Shown here piece after piece: positions 1-7,997 of a stretch of DNA of 36,063 bases (position 1 is its first letter; each line of letters starts with the position of its first letter). The notes beneath the pieces were generated by a model. It ran no database searches. It had not been told where the DNA came from and saw nothing but the letters and a program-made list of their open reading frames with translations. The position numbers were made by a program, and so were the translations under genes. Location: assembly GCA_016869235.1 (NCBI GenBank), contig VGER01000015.1:1-36063 (forward strand), written 5' to 3'. This stretch comes from Alphaproteobacteria bacterium (GTDB lineage: Bacteria; Pseudomonadota; Alphaproteobacteria; UBA2966; CAIVPW01).

Positions 1-282
1 GATTAAACGACAGACCATCCAACGCAGACGCTTGGACCACCGTGCAATCGCCGCTTAACATCAATCAGCAGAGCCGCTGGAGCCTCTCTTCCAAAGAGAC
101 CCGATCTGTCTCAAATGTTCTGACGACGAACACGGCGCGGTTCTGGACATTGCCCCTTCCTCGATCGCGAGAGATCCCCTCTCTCCGGAAGGGAAGCTAG
201 GCCCAAGTGACGAGGTACCACATACGGCGTTCACCTGAGGCGTGGCCGTGCGTTGGGCATACCCCTTTCGGGGGAGGAAGAT
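1..282. other. Window edge without a recognisable gene
   Basis: I find no supportable gene here. One plus-strand frame is open from the left edge to a TAG near 201-203, but its composition is unlike the GC-rich third positions of the neighbouring genes and the translation matches nothing I recognise. A small CCCC-TTTC-GGGG hairpin near 262-273 lies just past the stop of the minus-strand gene. It has no T-run on the minus strand, so I do not call it a terminator. Confidence 0.4.
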
Positions 283-999
283 TCAGCTCGTCTTGGTGGC
301 GAGAGCGTGCAGCGCGGCAGGAATGTCCGCCGGCGTGCGCACCGACGCCGCGAACGCGACCCGGCCCGTCCTTCCGCCCGCGCGCGTGTCTACGCCTTCG
401 CAGTCGGCGCCGGTGATCGTCCACTCGCCCGCGCCCAGGCGCTGTCCCAACACCTTCGCCACCGCCGCATCGCCGTTCAGCGTTGCAAGGATTCCCGGCT
501 CGGCCTTGGCGAACGCTGCGGCGACGTCGGCAGGGAGCAGGATGTCGCGCTCGTCCACCCAGTGGATGCGTCCGAAGCCGGCCACGAGGTGCGCGCGCTC
601 GACCTGCACGCGGAACAGTCCGAAGTCGGCGAAACCGGCGTAGCCCTCGGCGTCGGGATGGCGGCGCAGGAAGCGCCCCCGCTCCGCCTCGTCCGGAGTG
701 CGCATGGCGCGGCCGAGCACCGTCGCTCGCGCTCCCGCCAGGCGGCTCGGGCTCGACTCGGTGCCGTCGAACAGCAGCGACACGCGGTGGTCGCCGGCGA
801 TGTTCTTGGTGTGCTCGGCGAGGCGCGAGACGAGCAGCAGAGGCGTTGCGTCCGCCGCGGTCGCCACCAGCACCAGCGAGGCGTACGGCCAACCGCTGCC
901 CGCCAGCTGGGTGGCGAGCGTGGCGACGGCGTGGCCGCGCATCAGGCCGCGTACCTCGACTCCGGTGGCGACTGCGGTCGGCGCACGCTGGAGGGTCAT
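283..999 (-). CDS. HugZ-like pyridoxamine 5'-phosphate oxidase-fold protein
   Basis: The 238-residue product looks like the heme-utilisation HugZ / PNPOx-like split-barrel family, usually about 240 residues. Residues 10-150 form the FMN-binding-type barrel: GHAVATLAT near the start, ASLVLVAT, then SRLAEHTKNI and VSLLFDG. The C-terminal part (about 160-238) resembles the DUF2470-type domain often attached to it. GFGRIHWV at the junction is typical of this subfamily. HugZ proteins bind or degrade heme, but other members are uncharacterised flavin-binding oxidoreductases, so heme activity is an inference. The ATG at 997-999 has no good Shine-Dalgarno. It is transcribed away from chvI, in the position where many relatives carry pckA. 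Confidence 0.82.
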   Translation of the reverse strand: MTLQRAPTAVATGVEVRGLMRGHAVATLATQLAGSGWPYASLVLVATAADATPLLLVSRLAEHTKNIAGDHRVSLLFDGTESSPSRLAGARATVLGRAMRTPDEAERGRFLRRHPDAEGYAGFADFGLFRVQVERAHLVAGFGRIHWVDERDILLPADVAAAFAKAEPGILATLNGDAAVAKVLGQRLGAGEWTITGADCEGVDTRAGGRTGRVAFAASVRTPADIPAALHALATKTS

Positions 1000-1090
1000 G
1001 AACGGCTCGGGGGTTGCGGGCGCGCCTGGACCTTCGCCTCGGAAGCGCCCAAATCAACGTCGATCATGGTGAAGTCTGCTCGCCTAGCAA

Positions 1091-1220
1091 AGAGCCGCGT
1101 TGGTGCGCGCCACGCTTCCCGCGTGACACCCGCCGCGGCTCTCCTCCTGGACGCCGGTTGGGAACCCTAGTGTATACTCGACAGGAAGAGGCCGAGCCGG
1201 CTGCCTTGCGGGGGGAGACG
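1091..1220 (+). promoter_or_regulatory. chvI upstream region: structured leader and -10-like box
   Basis: A 9-bp inverted repeat (AGAGCCGCG at 1091-1099, CGCGGCTCT at 1134-1142) encloses a second hairpin, CACGC-TTCCC-GCGTG at 1111-1125. Downstream, TATACT at 1173-1178 resembles a -10 box, but no convincing -35 lies 16-18 bp before it. A GGGGGAG Shine-Dalgarno at 1211-1216 precedes the GTG start at 1221. This is probably the chvI promoter and start region. The role of the nested repeat is unknown. Confidence 0.35.
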
Positions 1221-1943
1221 GTGCCGCACACCATCGCGCTGGTCGACGACGACTCGAACATTCTCACCTCGGTATCCATGGCCCTGGAGGCCGAGGGCTT
1301 CAAGGTGCGCACCTTCACCGACGGGGCGGAGGCGCTCCGCTCCCTGACCGCCAAGCCGGCCGACCTCGTGGTGCTCGACATCAAGATGCCGCGGCTCGAC
1401 GGCATGGAGCTCCTCTCGCGGCTGCGCCGCATCTCCGACGTGCCGGCCATCTTCCTCACGTCCAAGGACGAAGAAGTGGACGAGGCGCTCGGTCTCAAGA
1501 TGGGCGCCGACGACTACGTGCGGAAGCCGTTCTCGCCGCGCCTGCTGGTCGAGCGCATCCGCGCCGTGCTGCGGCGCGTTTCCACTGCTCCCGAAGGCGG
1601 CGACGACGCGGCGGAGAAGCCGCTGTTGCGCGGCGACCTGATGCTCGACCCGGTGCGCCATCGCTGTATCTGGCGCGGCCGCGAGGTGGCGCTCACCGTG
1701 ACCGAGTTCCTCATCCTGCGGGCGCTGGTGCAGCGGCCGGGACACGTGAAGAGCCGCGACCAGCTGATGGATGTCGCCTACGACGACAACGTCTACGTCG
1801 ACGACCGCACCATCGACAGCCACATCAAGCGCCTGCGCAAGAAGTTCCGCGCGGTCGATCCCGAGTTCTCCAGCATCGAGACTCTGTATGGAGTCGGCTA
1901 TCGCTACATCGAGCAGGACGCCCCTGCCGCCAGCGCCTGCTAG
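1221..1943 (+). CDS. chvI: ChvI-type response regulator (OmpR family)
   Basis: This 240-residue response regulator pairs with the ChvG kinase directly downstream. Residues 1-120 are the receiver: acidic cluster DDD at 9-11, phosphoacceptor D53 in VVLDIKMP, and conserved K102 in RKPF. Residues about 135-235 are the OmpR/PhoB winged helix, ending in the [14 protein letters not shown] recognition region and a VGYRY wing. The GTG at 1221 is chosen because it follows a clear Shine-Dalgarno, gives the usual ChvI length and places the receiver at the N terminus; the frame stays open far upstream. In rhizobia and Brucella ChvI controls exopolysaccharide, envelope and acid-stress genes. Nine bases separate it from chvG, so the two are cotranscribed. 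Confidence 0.95.
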   Translation: MPHTIALVDDDSNILTSVSMALEAEGFKVRTFTDGAEALRSLTAKPADLVVLDIKMPRLDGMELLSRLRRISDVPAIFLTSKDEEVDEALGLKMGADDYVRKPFSPRLLVERIRAVLRRVSTAPEGGDDAAEKPLLRGDLMLDPVRHRCIWRGREVALTVTEFLILRALVQRPGHVKSRDQLMDVAYDDNVYVDDRTIDSHIKRLRKKFRAVDPEFSSIETLYGVGYRYIEQDAPAASAC

Positions 1944-1952
1944 GCGGCGGGT

Positions 1953-3653
1953 TTGTCTGCCGTGGCGGGCGGAGGCAATTTTGTTAGCGAAACCGAACAG
2001 CGATTGGCGCCGCCGGGCGCCGCGCGCGCCGAGGACTCGGCGCGTCCCGAGGCCGCCGCGACGCGCCGGCGATGGTGGCCGTCGCCGCTCACCGTCCGCA
2101 TCCTCGCCCTCAACATCCCCGCGCTCGGCATCCTGCTCGGCGGCTCGCTGTTCCTCGGCCAGTACCGCGACGGCCTGGTGGCCTCGAAGATCGAGAGCCT
2201 CGCTGCGGAGGGGCGCATGATCGCCGCCGCCCTGGGCGAAAGCCCGGCGGCGCAGGTCGAGGGGCCGAGCTTCGACCGCGAGCTGGCGAGCCAGCTCGTC
2301 AATCGCCTGGCGCGCACCGGCACATCGCGCGTGCGCCTGTTCGACGCGCGCGGCGAGCTCGTCACCGACAGCCGCGGCGCCGCCGTGCGCGCTCAGGCTC
2401 TGCCCGAGCCCGGCCGCGAGTCGTGGTACGGCCGGCTCTTCGGCGGGCTCGACGAGTGGATCCTGCGCGCCACCCCAAGCCGCGAGCGGCTGCCAGACTA
2501 CCGCGAGCAAGCCATCCAGCTGGCCACCGACTACAGCGAGGTGGAGCGCGCGCTGGCCGGCGCGCTCGGCCAGGAGCTGCGCCAGCTGTCGGACGGCGAG
2601 ATCCTGGTCTCGGTCGCCATCCCGGTGCAGCGCTTCAAGTTCGTGCTCGGCGCCCTCATGCTCAGCGCCGAGGGCTCCGACATCGAGGCGCGCGTGCGCG
2701 ACGTGCGCGTCGCCATCCTGCAGGTGTTCGGCCTGGCCCTCATCGTCACGGTGCTGCTGTCGATCTATCTCGCGCGCACCATTGCTGCGCCGATCCAAAG
2801 CCTGGCCAGCGCCGCCCACCGCGCCCGCGTGCGCTCCGGCCGTCGCACCGACATCCCGGATTTCACTGGGCGGCGCGACGAGATCGGCGACCTCTCCGGG
2901 GCGCTACGCGAGATGACCGACACGCTGTACGGCCGCATGGACGCCATCGAGGCCTTCGCCGCCGACGTTGCCCACGAGATCCGCAACCCGCTGTCGTCGA
3001 TCCGCAGCGCAATCGAGCTGTTGCCGCGCACCGAGGACGCCGAGCGCCGCGCCAAACTGGTGTCGATCATCCAGGCCGACGTGCGCCGGCTTGAGCGCCT
3101 CATCACCGACATATCGGACGCTTCGCGCATCGACGCCGAGCTGGCGCGCGCCGAATCGAACCCCGTCGACCTCGTCCTGCTGGTGCGCACCCTCGTCGAG
3201 GCGCTCGGCGAGACCCAGGCGGCAAGCAACGCCGGCGTGACCTTCGTCGTCGACGAGGAGGGGCCGGTGCGCGTCCGCTGCGTCGAGGAACGCATCGGCC
3301 AGGTGATGCGCAACCTGCTGGCCAACGCCATTTCGTTCAGCCCCAAGGGCGGCACCATCCGCATCGTCGTGCGTCGCACCACCCGCGAGGCCGAGGTCGC
3401 CGTCGAGGACGACGGACCCGGGGTGCCGCCCGACAAGCTCGAGGCGGTGTTCGACCGCTTCTACTCCCTGCGGCCGCAGGGCGAGCCGTTCGGCATGCAC
3501 TCCGGCCTCGGCCTGTCGATCTCCAGGCAGATCATCGAGGCCCACGGCGGCTCCATCTGGGCCGAGAATCGCGTCGGCCCCAAGGGCGGCGTGAGCGGGG
3601 CAGCCCACGCCATTCTCGGCGCGCGCGTCGCCTTCACCCTGCCGCTGGACTGA
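1953..3653 (+). CDS. chvG: ChvG/ExoS-type sensor histidine kinase
   Basis: This 566-residue inner-membrane kinase partners ChvI. After a cytoplasmic stretch, TM1 spans about 47-69. A periplasmic sensor domain of roughly 180 residues follows, then TM2 (about 251-273) and a HAMP linker. The dimerisation domain carries the phosphoacceptor H341 in VAHEIRNPL. The ATPase domain has an N box (NLLANAISF), a G1 box (DDGPGVPP) and a G2 box (GLGLSISRQI). Domain order and length match ChvG/ExoS/BvrS. The start is the TTG at 1953 after GGCGGCGGG; the in-frame GTG at 1962 is a reasonable alternative. In relatives the periplasmic domain is held inactive by ExoR, which is not in this window. The stop lies two bases before the hprK ATG. 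Confidence 0.95.
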   Translation: MSAVAGGGNFVSETEQRLAPPGAARAEDSARPEAAATRRRWWPSPLTVRILALNIPALGILLGGSLFLGQYRDGLVASKIESLAAEGRMIAAALGESPAAQVEGPSFDRELASQLVNRLARTGTSRVRLFDARGELVTDSRGAAVRAQALPEPGRESWYGRLFGGLDEWILRATPSRERLPDYREQAIQLATDYSEVERALAGALGQELRQLSDGEILVSVAIPVQRFKFVLGALMLSAEGSDIEARVRDVRVAILQVFGLALIVTVLLSIYLARTIAAPIQSLASAAHRARVRSGRRTDIPDFTGRRDEIGDLSGALREMTDTLYGRMDAIEAFAADVAHEIRNPLSSIRSAIELLPRTEDAERRAKLVSIIQADVRRLERLITDISDASRIDAELARAESNPVDLVLLVRTLVEALGETQAASNAGVTFVVDEEGPVRVRCVEERIGQVMRNLLANAISFSPKGGTIRIVVRRTTREAEVAVEDDGPGVPPDKLEAVFDRFYSLRPQGEPFGMHSGLGLSISRQIIEAHGGSIWAENRVGPKGGVSGAAHAILGARVAFTLPLD

Positions 3654-3655
3654 CA

Positions 3656-4132
3656 ATGAGCGCGCGGGTCCACGCCACCTGCGTCGCGATCCGGGAGATG
3701 GGCGTGCTTCTGCTCGGGCCTTCCGAGTCGGGCAAGTCGGACCTCACCCTGCGCCTGATCGACGGCGGCGCCATGTTGGTCGCCGACGACCAGGTGGCGC
3801 TCGCGGTGGAAGGCGGGCGTCTCGTCGCCAGTGCGCCACCCCACTTGCCGCCGCTCCTCGAGGTGCGCGGTGTCGGCCTTGTGCCGCTGCCGTGCCGGGC
3901 GCGCGTCCCGCTCGCGGTCGCATTTTCGCTCGTGCCGGGCGGCCAGCCCGAACGCCTGCCGGAGCCGGCGGTCTGGGAGCACGCGGGCGTGCGCGTGCCG
4001 CGGTATGTGCTCGACCCGAGCGCCGCCTCGGCGGCGGCGCGTGTGCGATTGCTGGCGGAGCGCGCGCCGCTGGCGCTGGAGCCCCAGGACTCCGAGGCGG
4101 GTCTCGCCGTAGAGTCGCCCCGCCGCCGATGA
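3656..4132 (+). CDS. hprK: HPr kinase/phosphorylase, short alphaproteobacterial form
   Basis: At 158 residues this is the short HprK of alphaproteobacteria: only the C-terminal catalytic domain, without the N-terminal domain of the roughly 310-residue Firmicutes enzyme. The Walker A loop GPSESGKS is at 21-28, with Glu where Gly is commoner, though the P-loop pattern is intact. LEVRGVGLV corresponds to the HprK signature region. It is expected to phosphorylate the regulatory serine of HPr (S53 of the protein encoded at 5128-5418) and to remove that phosphate. It begins 2 bases after chvG and its TGA overlaps the rapZ ATG as ATGA, so chvI-chvG-hprK-rapZ is probably one translationally coupled operon. 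Confidence 0.93.
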   Translation: MSARVHATCVAIREMGVLLLGPSESGKSDLTLRLIDGGAMLVADDQVALAVEGGRLVASAPPHLPPLLEVRGVGLVPLPCRARVPLAVAFSLVPGGQPERLPEPAVWEHAGVRVPRYVLDPSAASAAARVRLLAERAPLALEPQDSEAGLAVESPRRR

Positions 4133-5076
4133 GCCGCCCGCTCCGCGCCGAATCGCCCACCGCCGCGCTCGTGCCCGCCCGCACGCCGGTCGTCGTCGTC
4201 ACCGGCTTGTCCGGCGCCGGCAAGTCGAGCGCTCTGCACATCCTCGAGGACATCGGCTTCGAGGCGATCGACAACATTCCCGTGGCGCTGCTCGGCCGAC
4301 TGCTGTGGTCCGGCAACGATCCCAGCCACGTCGCACAGGCGCGCGAGCCGCTCGCCGTCGGCGTCGACATCCGCACCCGCGATTTCCATGCCGATGCGTT
4401 TCCGCGCGAGGTCGCCTCGTTGCGCGCCCGCGACGCTTTCGACCTCAGCGTCGTGTTCCTCGACTGCGAGTCGAACGTGCTGGTGCGCCGCTTCACCGAG
4501 ACGCGTCGGCGCCACCCGCTGCATCCCGACCGGCCGGTCAACGACTCGATTCGCACCGAGCGCTCGTTGCTTGCGCCGGTGCGCGCGGCGGCCGACGTCG
4601 TCATCGACACCTCGCAGCTGTCGGTCGCCGAGTTGCGACGCCTGCTGGAGCGCCGCTTTGCGCCCGGCGGCGCGCGCAAGCTCACGCTGTCGGTGGTTTC
4701 GTTCGCCTACGGCAAGGGGCTGCCGCGCGAGGCCGACCTCGTCTTCGACGTGCGCTTCCTGCGCAACCCGCATTACGACGATGCGCTGCGGCCCGGTAGC
4801 GGCCTCGACACCGCCGTGGCGCGCTACATCGAGCAGGACTTGGGCTTCGCGCCGTTCCTAGAATCGCTTACAGGCATGCTGACTCGCCTGCTGCCGCGCT
4901 ACCGCGAGGAGGGCAAGAGCTACCTCACCATCGCCGTGGGCTGCACCGGCGGGCGCCACCGCTCGGTGCTGGTGGCCGAGCGGCTGGCGGCGCACATGCG
5001 CGCGCACGGCGACGACGTTCTCGTCCGCCACCGCGACCTCGAAGGTACGCGCGCGCGCGGCGACGACCAGGCCTAG
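4129..5076 (+). CDS. rapZ: RapZ family nucleotide-binding protein (YvcJ/YhbJ)
   Basis: This 315-residue protein belongs to the RapZ/YvcJ P-loop family. The N-terminal domain has Walker A GLSGAGKS at 26-33 followed by ALHILEDIGFEAIDN. The C-terminal domain contains FAYGKGLPREADLVFDVRF and the signature GCTGGRHRSV. In Enterobacteria RapZ is an RNase E adaptor controlling glmS small RNAs. In alphaproteobacteria the gene sits between hprK and PTS genes and its RNA partners are less clear, so the adaptor role is inferred by family. The ATG overlaps the hprK stop, and this start gives standard length. A 51-bp gap with a short GC hairpin (GCCCCC-GCG-GGGGGC, 5090-5104) separates it from the HPr gene. 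Confidence 0.94.
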   Translation: MSRPLRAESPTAALVPARTPVVVVTGLSGAGKSSALHILEDIGFEAIDNIPVALLGRLLWSGNDPSHVAQAREPLAVGVDIRTRDFHADAFPREVASLRARDAFDLSVVFLDCESNVLVRRFTETRRRHPLHPDRPVNDSIRTERSLLAPVRAAADVVIDTSQLSVAELRRLLERRFAPGGARKLTLSVVSFAYGKGLPREADLVFDVRFLRNPHYDDALRPGSGLDTAVARYIEQDLGFAPFLESLTGMLTRLLPRYREEGKSYLTIAVGCTGGRHRSVLVAERLAAHMRAHGDDVLVRHRDLEGTRARGDDQA

Positions 5077-5127
5077 CGCGCCGTCCCGCGCCCCCGCGGG
5101 GGGCACGGCTTCTGCTACTCTCGGGCG

Positions 5128-5418
5128 ATGGTCGCAGACACCGAACCGTCGGCCCGCGCGACCGTGGTCGTCGGCAACGTGCGAGGCATCCATGCACGCG
5201 CCGCCGCCAAGATCGTCAAGCTCGCCAAGACCTTCGAGGCCCGCCTCACCGTCACCAAGGACGGCGAGACGGTGGGCGCCGATTCGATTCTCGGGCTGCT
5301 GATGCTCGCCGCGACCCCCGGCACGCGCCTTGAGCTCGCCGCCACCGGCCGCGACGCTGCGCGCGCCATCGAGGCGCTGTCCAAGCTGCTCGCTGCCAGC
5401 GACATGGGCGAGATCTGA
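5128..5418 (+). CDS. Phosphocarrier protein HPr (PTS)
   Basis: This 96-residue protein is an HPr-fold phosphocarrier. H22 in RGIHARAA is the residue phosphorylated by enzyme I. S53 in ADSILGLLML corresponds to Ser46, the site modified by HPr kinase. Both are intact, so the protein can in principle integrate signals from EI (gene immediately downstream) and HprK (two genes upstream). Alphaproteobacterial PTS of this kind usually regulates rather than transports sugar. The EIIA-type gene usually just upstream is not here, so the phosphate acceptor of this HPr must be encoded elsewhere. The ORF ends 27 bases before the EI ATG. Confidence 0.95.
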   Translation: MVADTEPSARATVVVGNVRGIHARAAAKIVKLAKTFEARLTVTKDGETVGADSILGLLMLAATPGTRLELAATGRDAARAIEALSKLLAASDMGEI

Positions 5419-5445
5419 GCCGCAGTAACGGATGAACCACGCCAG

Positions 5446-7239
5446 ATGAACGACTCGATCGACACCGCCACCCAGCAGGAGACCGCCGAGCGCGTGCTCG
5501 AGGGCCTTGGCGTTGCGCCCGGCGTCGCCATCGGTCCGGCGCATGTCACCGATTCCGGCCGCCTGCGCGTGCGCGAGTACAAGATCGCCGCCGGCGCCGT
5601 CGCCGAGGAGCAGCAGCGCTTCGTCGATGCGGTCGCCGCCTCGGCCAAGCAGCTGCGCAAGCTGCAGGCGCGCGCCGAGAAGCTGTCGGGCGCCGCCGCC
5701 GAGGAGCTCGGCTTCCTGCTGGAGGCGAGCCTGCAGATCCTCTCCTCCCAGCGCCTCACCAAGCGCGTCGAGGATCGCATCGCCGCCGACCGCATCAACG
5801 CCGAGGCGGCCGTGCAGGCCGAGGTCGGACGCATCGGGGAGGAGTTCGCGCAGCTGCCCGATGCGTACCTCGCGGCGCGCGCCCAGGACATCCACGAGGT
5901 CGGGGCGCGGCTCATCCGCCGCCTGTCGAACGCGCCCTACGCCGGCCTCGCCGACCTGCCCAAGGGCGCGATCGTCATCGCCCACTCCATCACGCCCGCC
6001 GACACGGTGCTGATGGATCCCTCGCGCGTCGGCGGCTTCGCCGCGGCGGTCGGCGGCCCCGAGAGCCACACCGCCATCATGGGCCGCTCGCTCGGCCTGC
6101 CCGCCGTCCTCGGCATCCAGGACCTCGAGGAGAAGATCTCGCCCGGCGAGACGGTGATCCTCGATGGCGCCAAGGGCCTCGTCATCGTCTCGCCCACGGC
6201 CAAGACCCTCACCGAGTACACGCGCGCCCGCCGCCGCTTGGCGCGCGAGCGCGGGCTGCTCAACCGGCTGCGCTCGCTGCGCGCCGTCACGCTCGACGGC
6301 ACCAAGGTGTCGCTGCAGGCCAACGTCGAGCTGCCCTTCGAGGTGGACGCCGCGGTGCGCGCCGGCGCCGAAGGCATCGGCCTGTTGCGCACCGAGTTCC
6401 TGTTCATGAACCGCGACGACCTGCCCTCGGAAGACGAGCAGTATGCCGCGCTCAAGTCGTTCGTCGTCGCAATGAACGGCAAGCCGGTGACCATCCGCAC
6501 GCTCGACGTCGGCGGCGACAAGCTCGCCCCGGCGCTGCGCGAGAAGCTACCTACCGGGGCGAATCCGGCGCTCGGCCTGCGCGCCATCCGTCTGTCGCTC
6601 AAGCACCGCCCGCTCCTGGAGGCGCAGCTCGCCGCCATCCTGCGCGTCGGTGCGCTCGGTCCCGTGCGTCTGCTGCTGCCGATGGTCGGCACGCCCAGCG
6701 ACATCGTCAAGGTGCGCGCCGTCCTGGGCTGCGTCGCCACGCGGCTCAAGAAGGCCAAGGTGCGCATCGCCGATCCGCTGCCCCCCGTTGGCGCCATGAT
6801 CGAGGTGCCGGCGGCGGCGCTCGCGGTGCGTTTCATCGCGGCTGCCGCCGACTTCCTGTCGATCGGCACCAACGATCTCACCATGTACACGTTGGCCATC
6901 GACCGCGGCGATGAGCACGTCGCCGACCTGTACGATCCGCTACATCCGGCCGTGCTGCAGCTCATCCATCACGCCATCGAAGGCGCCAACACCGCGGGCG
7001 TGCCGATCGCGCTGTGCGGCGAGATGGCGGGCGACCCGCGCTACACCGCGCTGCTGCTTGGGCTGGGCCTGCGCGATTTCTCCATGCGTCCGACCGGGTT
7101 GGCTCGGGTCAAGCAGCGGGTGCGCGCGGTGGATGTTGACGACGCCACGCGACGCGCCCACTTCATGCTGGACCAGCCCGATTCCGCGCACATCTCGCGC
7201 CTCCTCGACGACAAGAACGTGGAGGATCGCACCGGCTAG
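5446..7239 (+). CDS. ptsI: PTS enzyme I (phosphoenolpyruvate-protein phosphotransferase)
   Basis: This 597-residue enzyme I transfers phosphate from PEP to HPr. The N-terminal phosphohistidine domain carries H208 in GGPESHTAIMGRSLGLP. The C-terminal PEP-binding barrel shows TLDVGGDK, GANPALGLRAIR, SIGTNDL and the active-site C524 in ALCGEMAGDP. There is no N-terminal GAF domain, so this is the ptsI type rather than the roughly 750-residue GAF-containing ptsP (EI-Ntr) type. The ATG at 5446 follows HPr closely, and the two genes are almost certainly cotranscribed. Coding-like sequence continues in the same frame after the TAG (next entry). Confidence 0.96.
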   Translation: MNDSIDTATQQETAERVLEGLGVAPGVAIGPAHVTDSGRLRVREYKIAAGAVAEEQQRFVDAVAASAKQLRKLQARAEKLSGAAAEELGFLLEASLQILSSQRLTKRVEDRIAADRINAEAAVQAEVGRIGEEFAQLPDAYLAARAQDIHEVGARLIRRLSNAPYAGLADLPKGAIVIAHSITPADTVLMDPSRVGGFAAAVGGPESHTAIMGRSLGLPAVLGIQDLEEKISPGETVILDGAKGLVIVSPTAKTLTEYTRARRRLARERGLLNRLRSLRAVTLDGTKVSLQANVELPFEVDAAVRAGAEGIGLLRTEFLFMNRDDLPSEDEQYAALKSFVVAMNGKPVTIRTLDVGGDKLAPALREKLPTGANPALGLRAIRLSLKHRPLLEAQLAAILRVGALGPVRLLLPMVGTPSDIVKVRAVLGCVATRLKKAKVRIADPLPPVGAMIEVPAAALAVRFIAAAADFLSIGTNDLTMYTLAIDRGDEHVADLYDPLHPAVLQLIHHAIEGANTAGVPIALCGEMAGDPRYTALLLGLGLRDFSMRPTGLARVKQRVRAVDVDDATRRAHFMLDQPDSAHISRLLDDKNVEDRTG

Positions 7240-7387
7240 TACTGGCAGGTCGGCGGCCCGATCGTCTGGCGCGGCGAATGGCAAGGCGAGCCGTTCGCGG
7301 ACAAGGGCGTCGTCCTCGCGGTGGATCTGCGCCACGCGCGCCAGATGACGCCGATGAGACCTATGGCGATCGCCGTGTCGTCGCGCG
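7240..7387 (+). other. Coding-like stretch after the enzyme I stop, possible gene remnant
   Basis: Directly after the enzyme I TAG the same frame stays open. It reads like protein for about 45 codons (YWQVGGPIVWRGEWQGEP at the start, VVLAVDLRHARQ further on), with nearly all third positions G or C as in real genes here. It has no start codon or Shine-Dalgarno of its own, and the frame loses coding character where the convergent gene begins. It may be a degraded gene end or a short read-through tail. I recognise no family. Confidence 0.25.
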
Positions 7388-7903
7388 TCAGCGCGCCTCT
7401 CTACCAACATCCGGCAGCTCGGCGATCAATTCCGCCAGGTGCTTCTCCGGCCGTGGTGCGTGCCGGTTCCAGAGCGGCAGCCGCACGCGCGACGGCGGCG
7501 AGATCGACGTGCCCATGTTGGCGATCATCGCCAGCGACGGCAGCGCGATGAGCTCGACCTGGCAGCTCATGTTGTAGCCGCGCACCAGGTAGGGGATGTA
7601 GTAGCCGGAGAAGCTCTCCTCGCAACGCACCAGGCCGACCGTGCCCACATCCTCGGGCGTGCCGACGCGCACCGCGTCCGGCAGGCGGTCGTGGATGGCG
7701 TCGATGCGCTTGTTGTCGGCGTCAAGCACCAGCACGCGGCCGCGGCGCTGGAACCGGTCCACGTTCGGCAGCGGCTCGGCCGGCTCGACGAAAAACGGCG
7801 CGATGTCGCCGACGAACTCGCTGCCGCCGCTGTCCCAGCGCGACCACACGTACCAGCCGCCGGCAATCACCGCCGCCGCCACCACGACCTCCACCAGTCT
7901 CAT
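7388..7903 (-). CDS. Uncharacterised membrane-anchored protein
   Basis: The 171-residue product starts with one hydrophobic segment (about residues 4-20, EVVVAAAVIAGGWYVW) and otherwise looks soluble and exported. The middle reads RGRVLVLDADNKRIDAI, then PEDVGTVGLVRCEESFSGYY. This resembles a widespread uncharacterised family with a KVLVVD...VGTVV...Y pattern and a variable C-terminal half, but that comparison is from memory. Two cysteines (in VRCEES and MSCQVE) could form a disulfide, which fits the neighbouring DsbA-like genes. It is convergent with ptsI. The ATG at 7901-7903 begins the hydrophobic segment. No function can be assigned. Confidence 0.65.
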   Translation of the reverse strand: MRLVEVVVAAAVIAGGWYVWSRWDSGGSEFVGDIAPFFVEPAEPLPNVDRFQRRGRVLVLDADNKRIDAIHDRLPDAVRVGTPEDVGTVGLVRCEESFSGYYIPYLVRGYNMSCQVELIALPSLAMIANMGTSISPPSRVRLPLWNRHAPRPEKHLAELIAELPDVGREAR

Positions 7904-7997
7904 GCGGCCACCACGGCGGATCCCACGTCACGCCCCGGGTCCAAGCTTACCCTAGGCAGCAGGGGTGCGTCCGGCGCGGGTGCGCTACCATCGGCGG

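Noticed and set aside
3..203. Open frame from the left window edge as the 3' end of a gene
   Set aside because: Third positions are not GC-rich, the translation is unlike any protein I know, and it cannot be checked without upstream sequence.
262..274. Terminator of the HugZ-like gene
   Set aside because: The stem is only four base pairs and lacks a T-run on the minus strand.
1167..2819. Long minus-strand open frame opposite chvI and chvG
   Set aside because: It is the antisense mirror of two certain genes and is rich in Ala/Arg/His/Gln shadow composition. The same applies to long minus-strand frames opposite rapZ-ptsI and addAB and to plus-strand frames opposite rpsA, trpB and folC.
5041..5070. 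Run of alternating CG at the end of rapZ as a repeat or Z-DNA element
   Set aside because: It is in-frame arginine/alanine coding sequence at the protein C terminus and is short.
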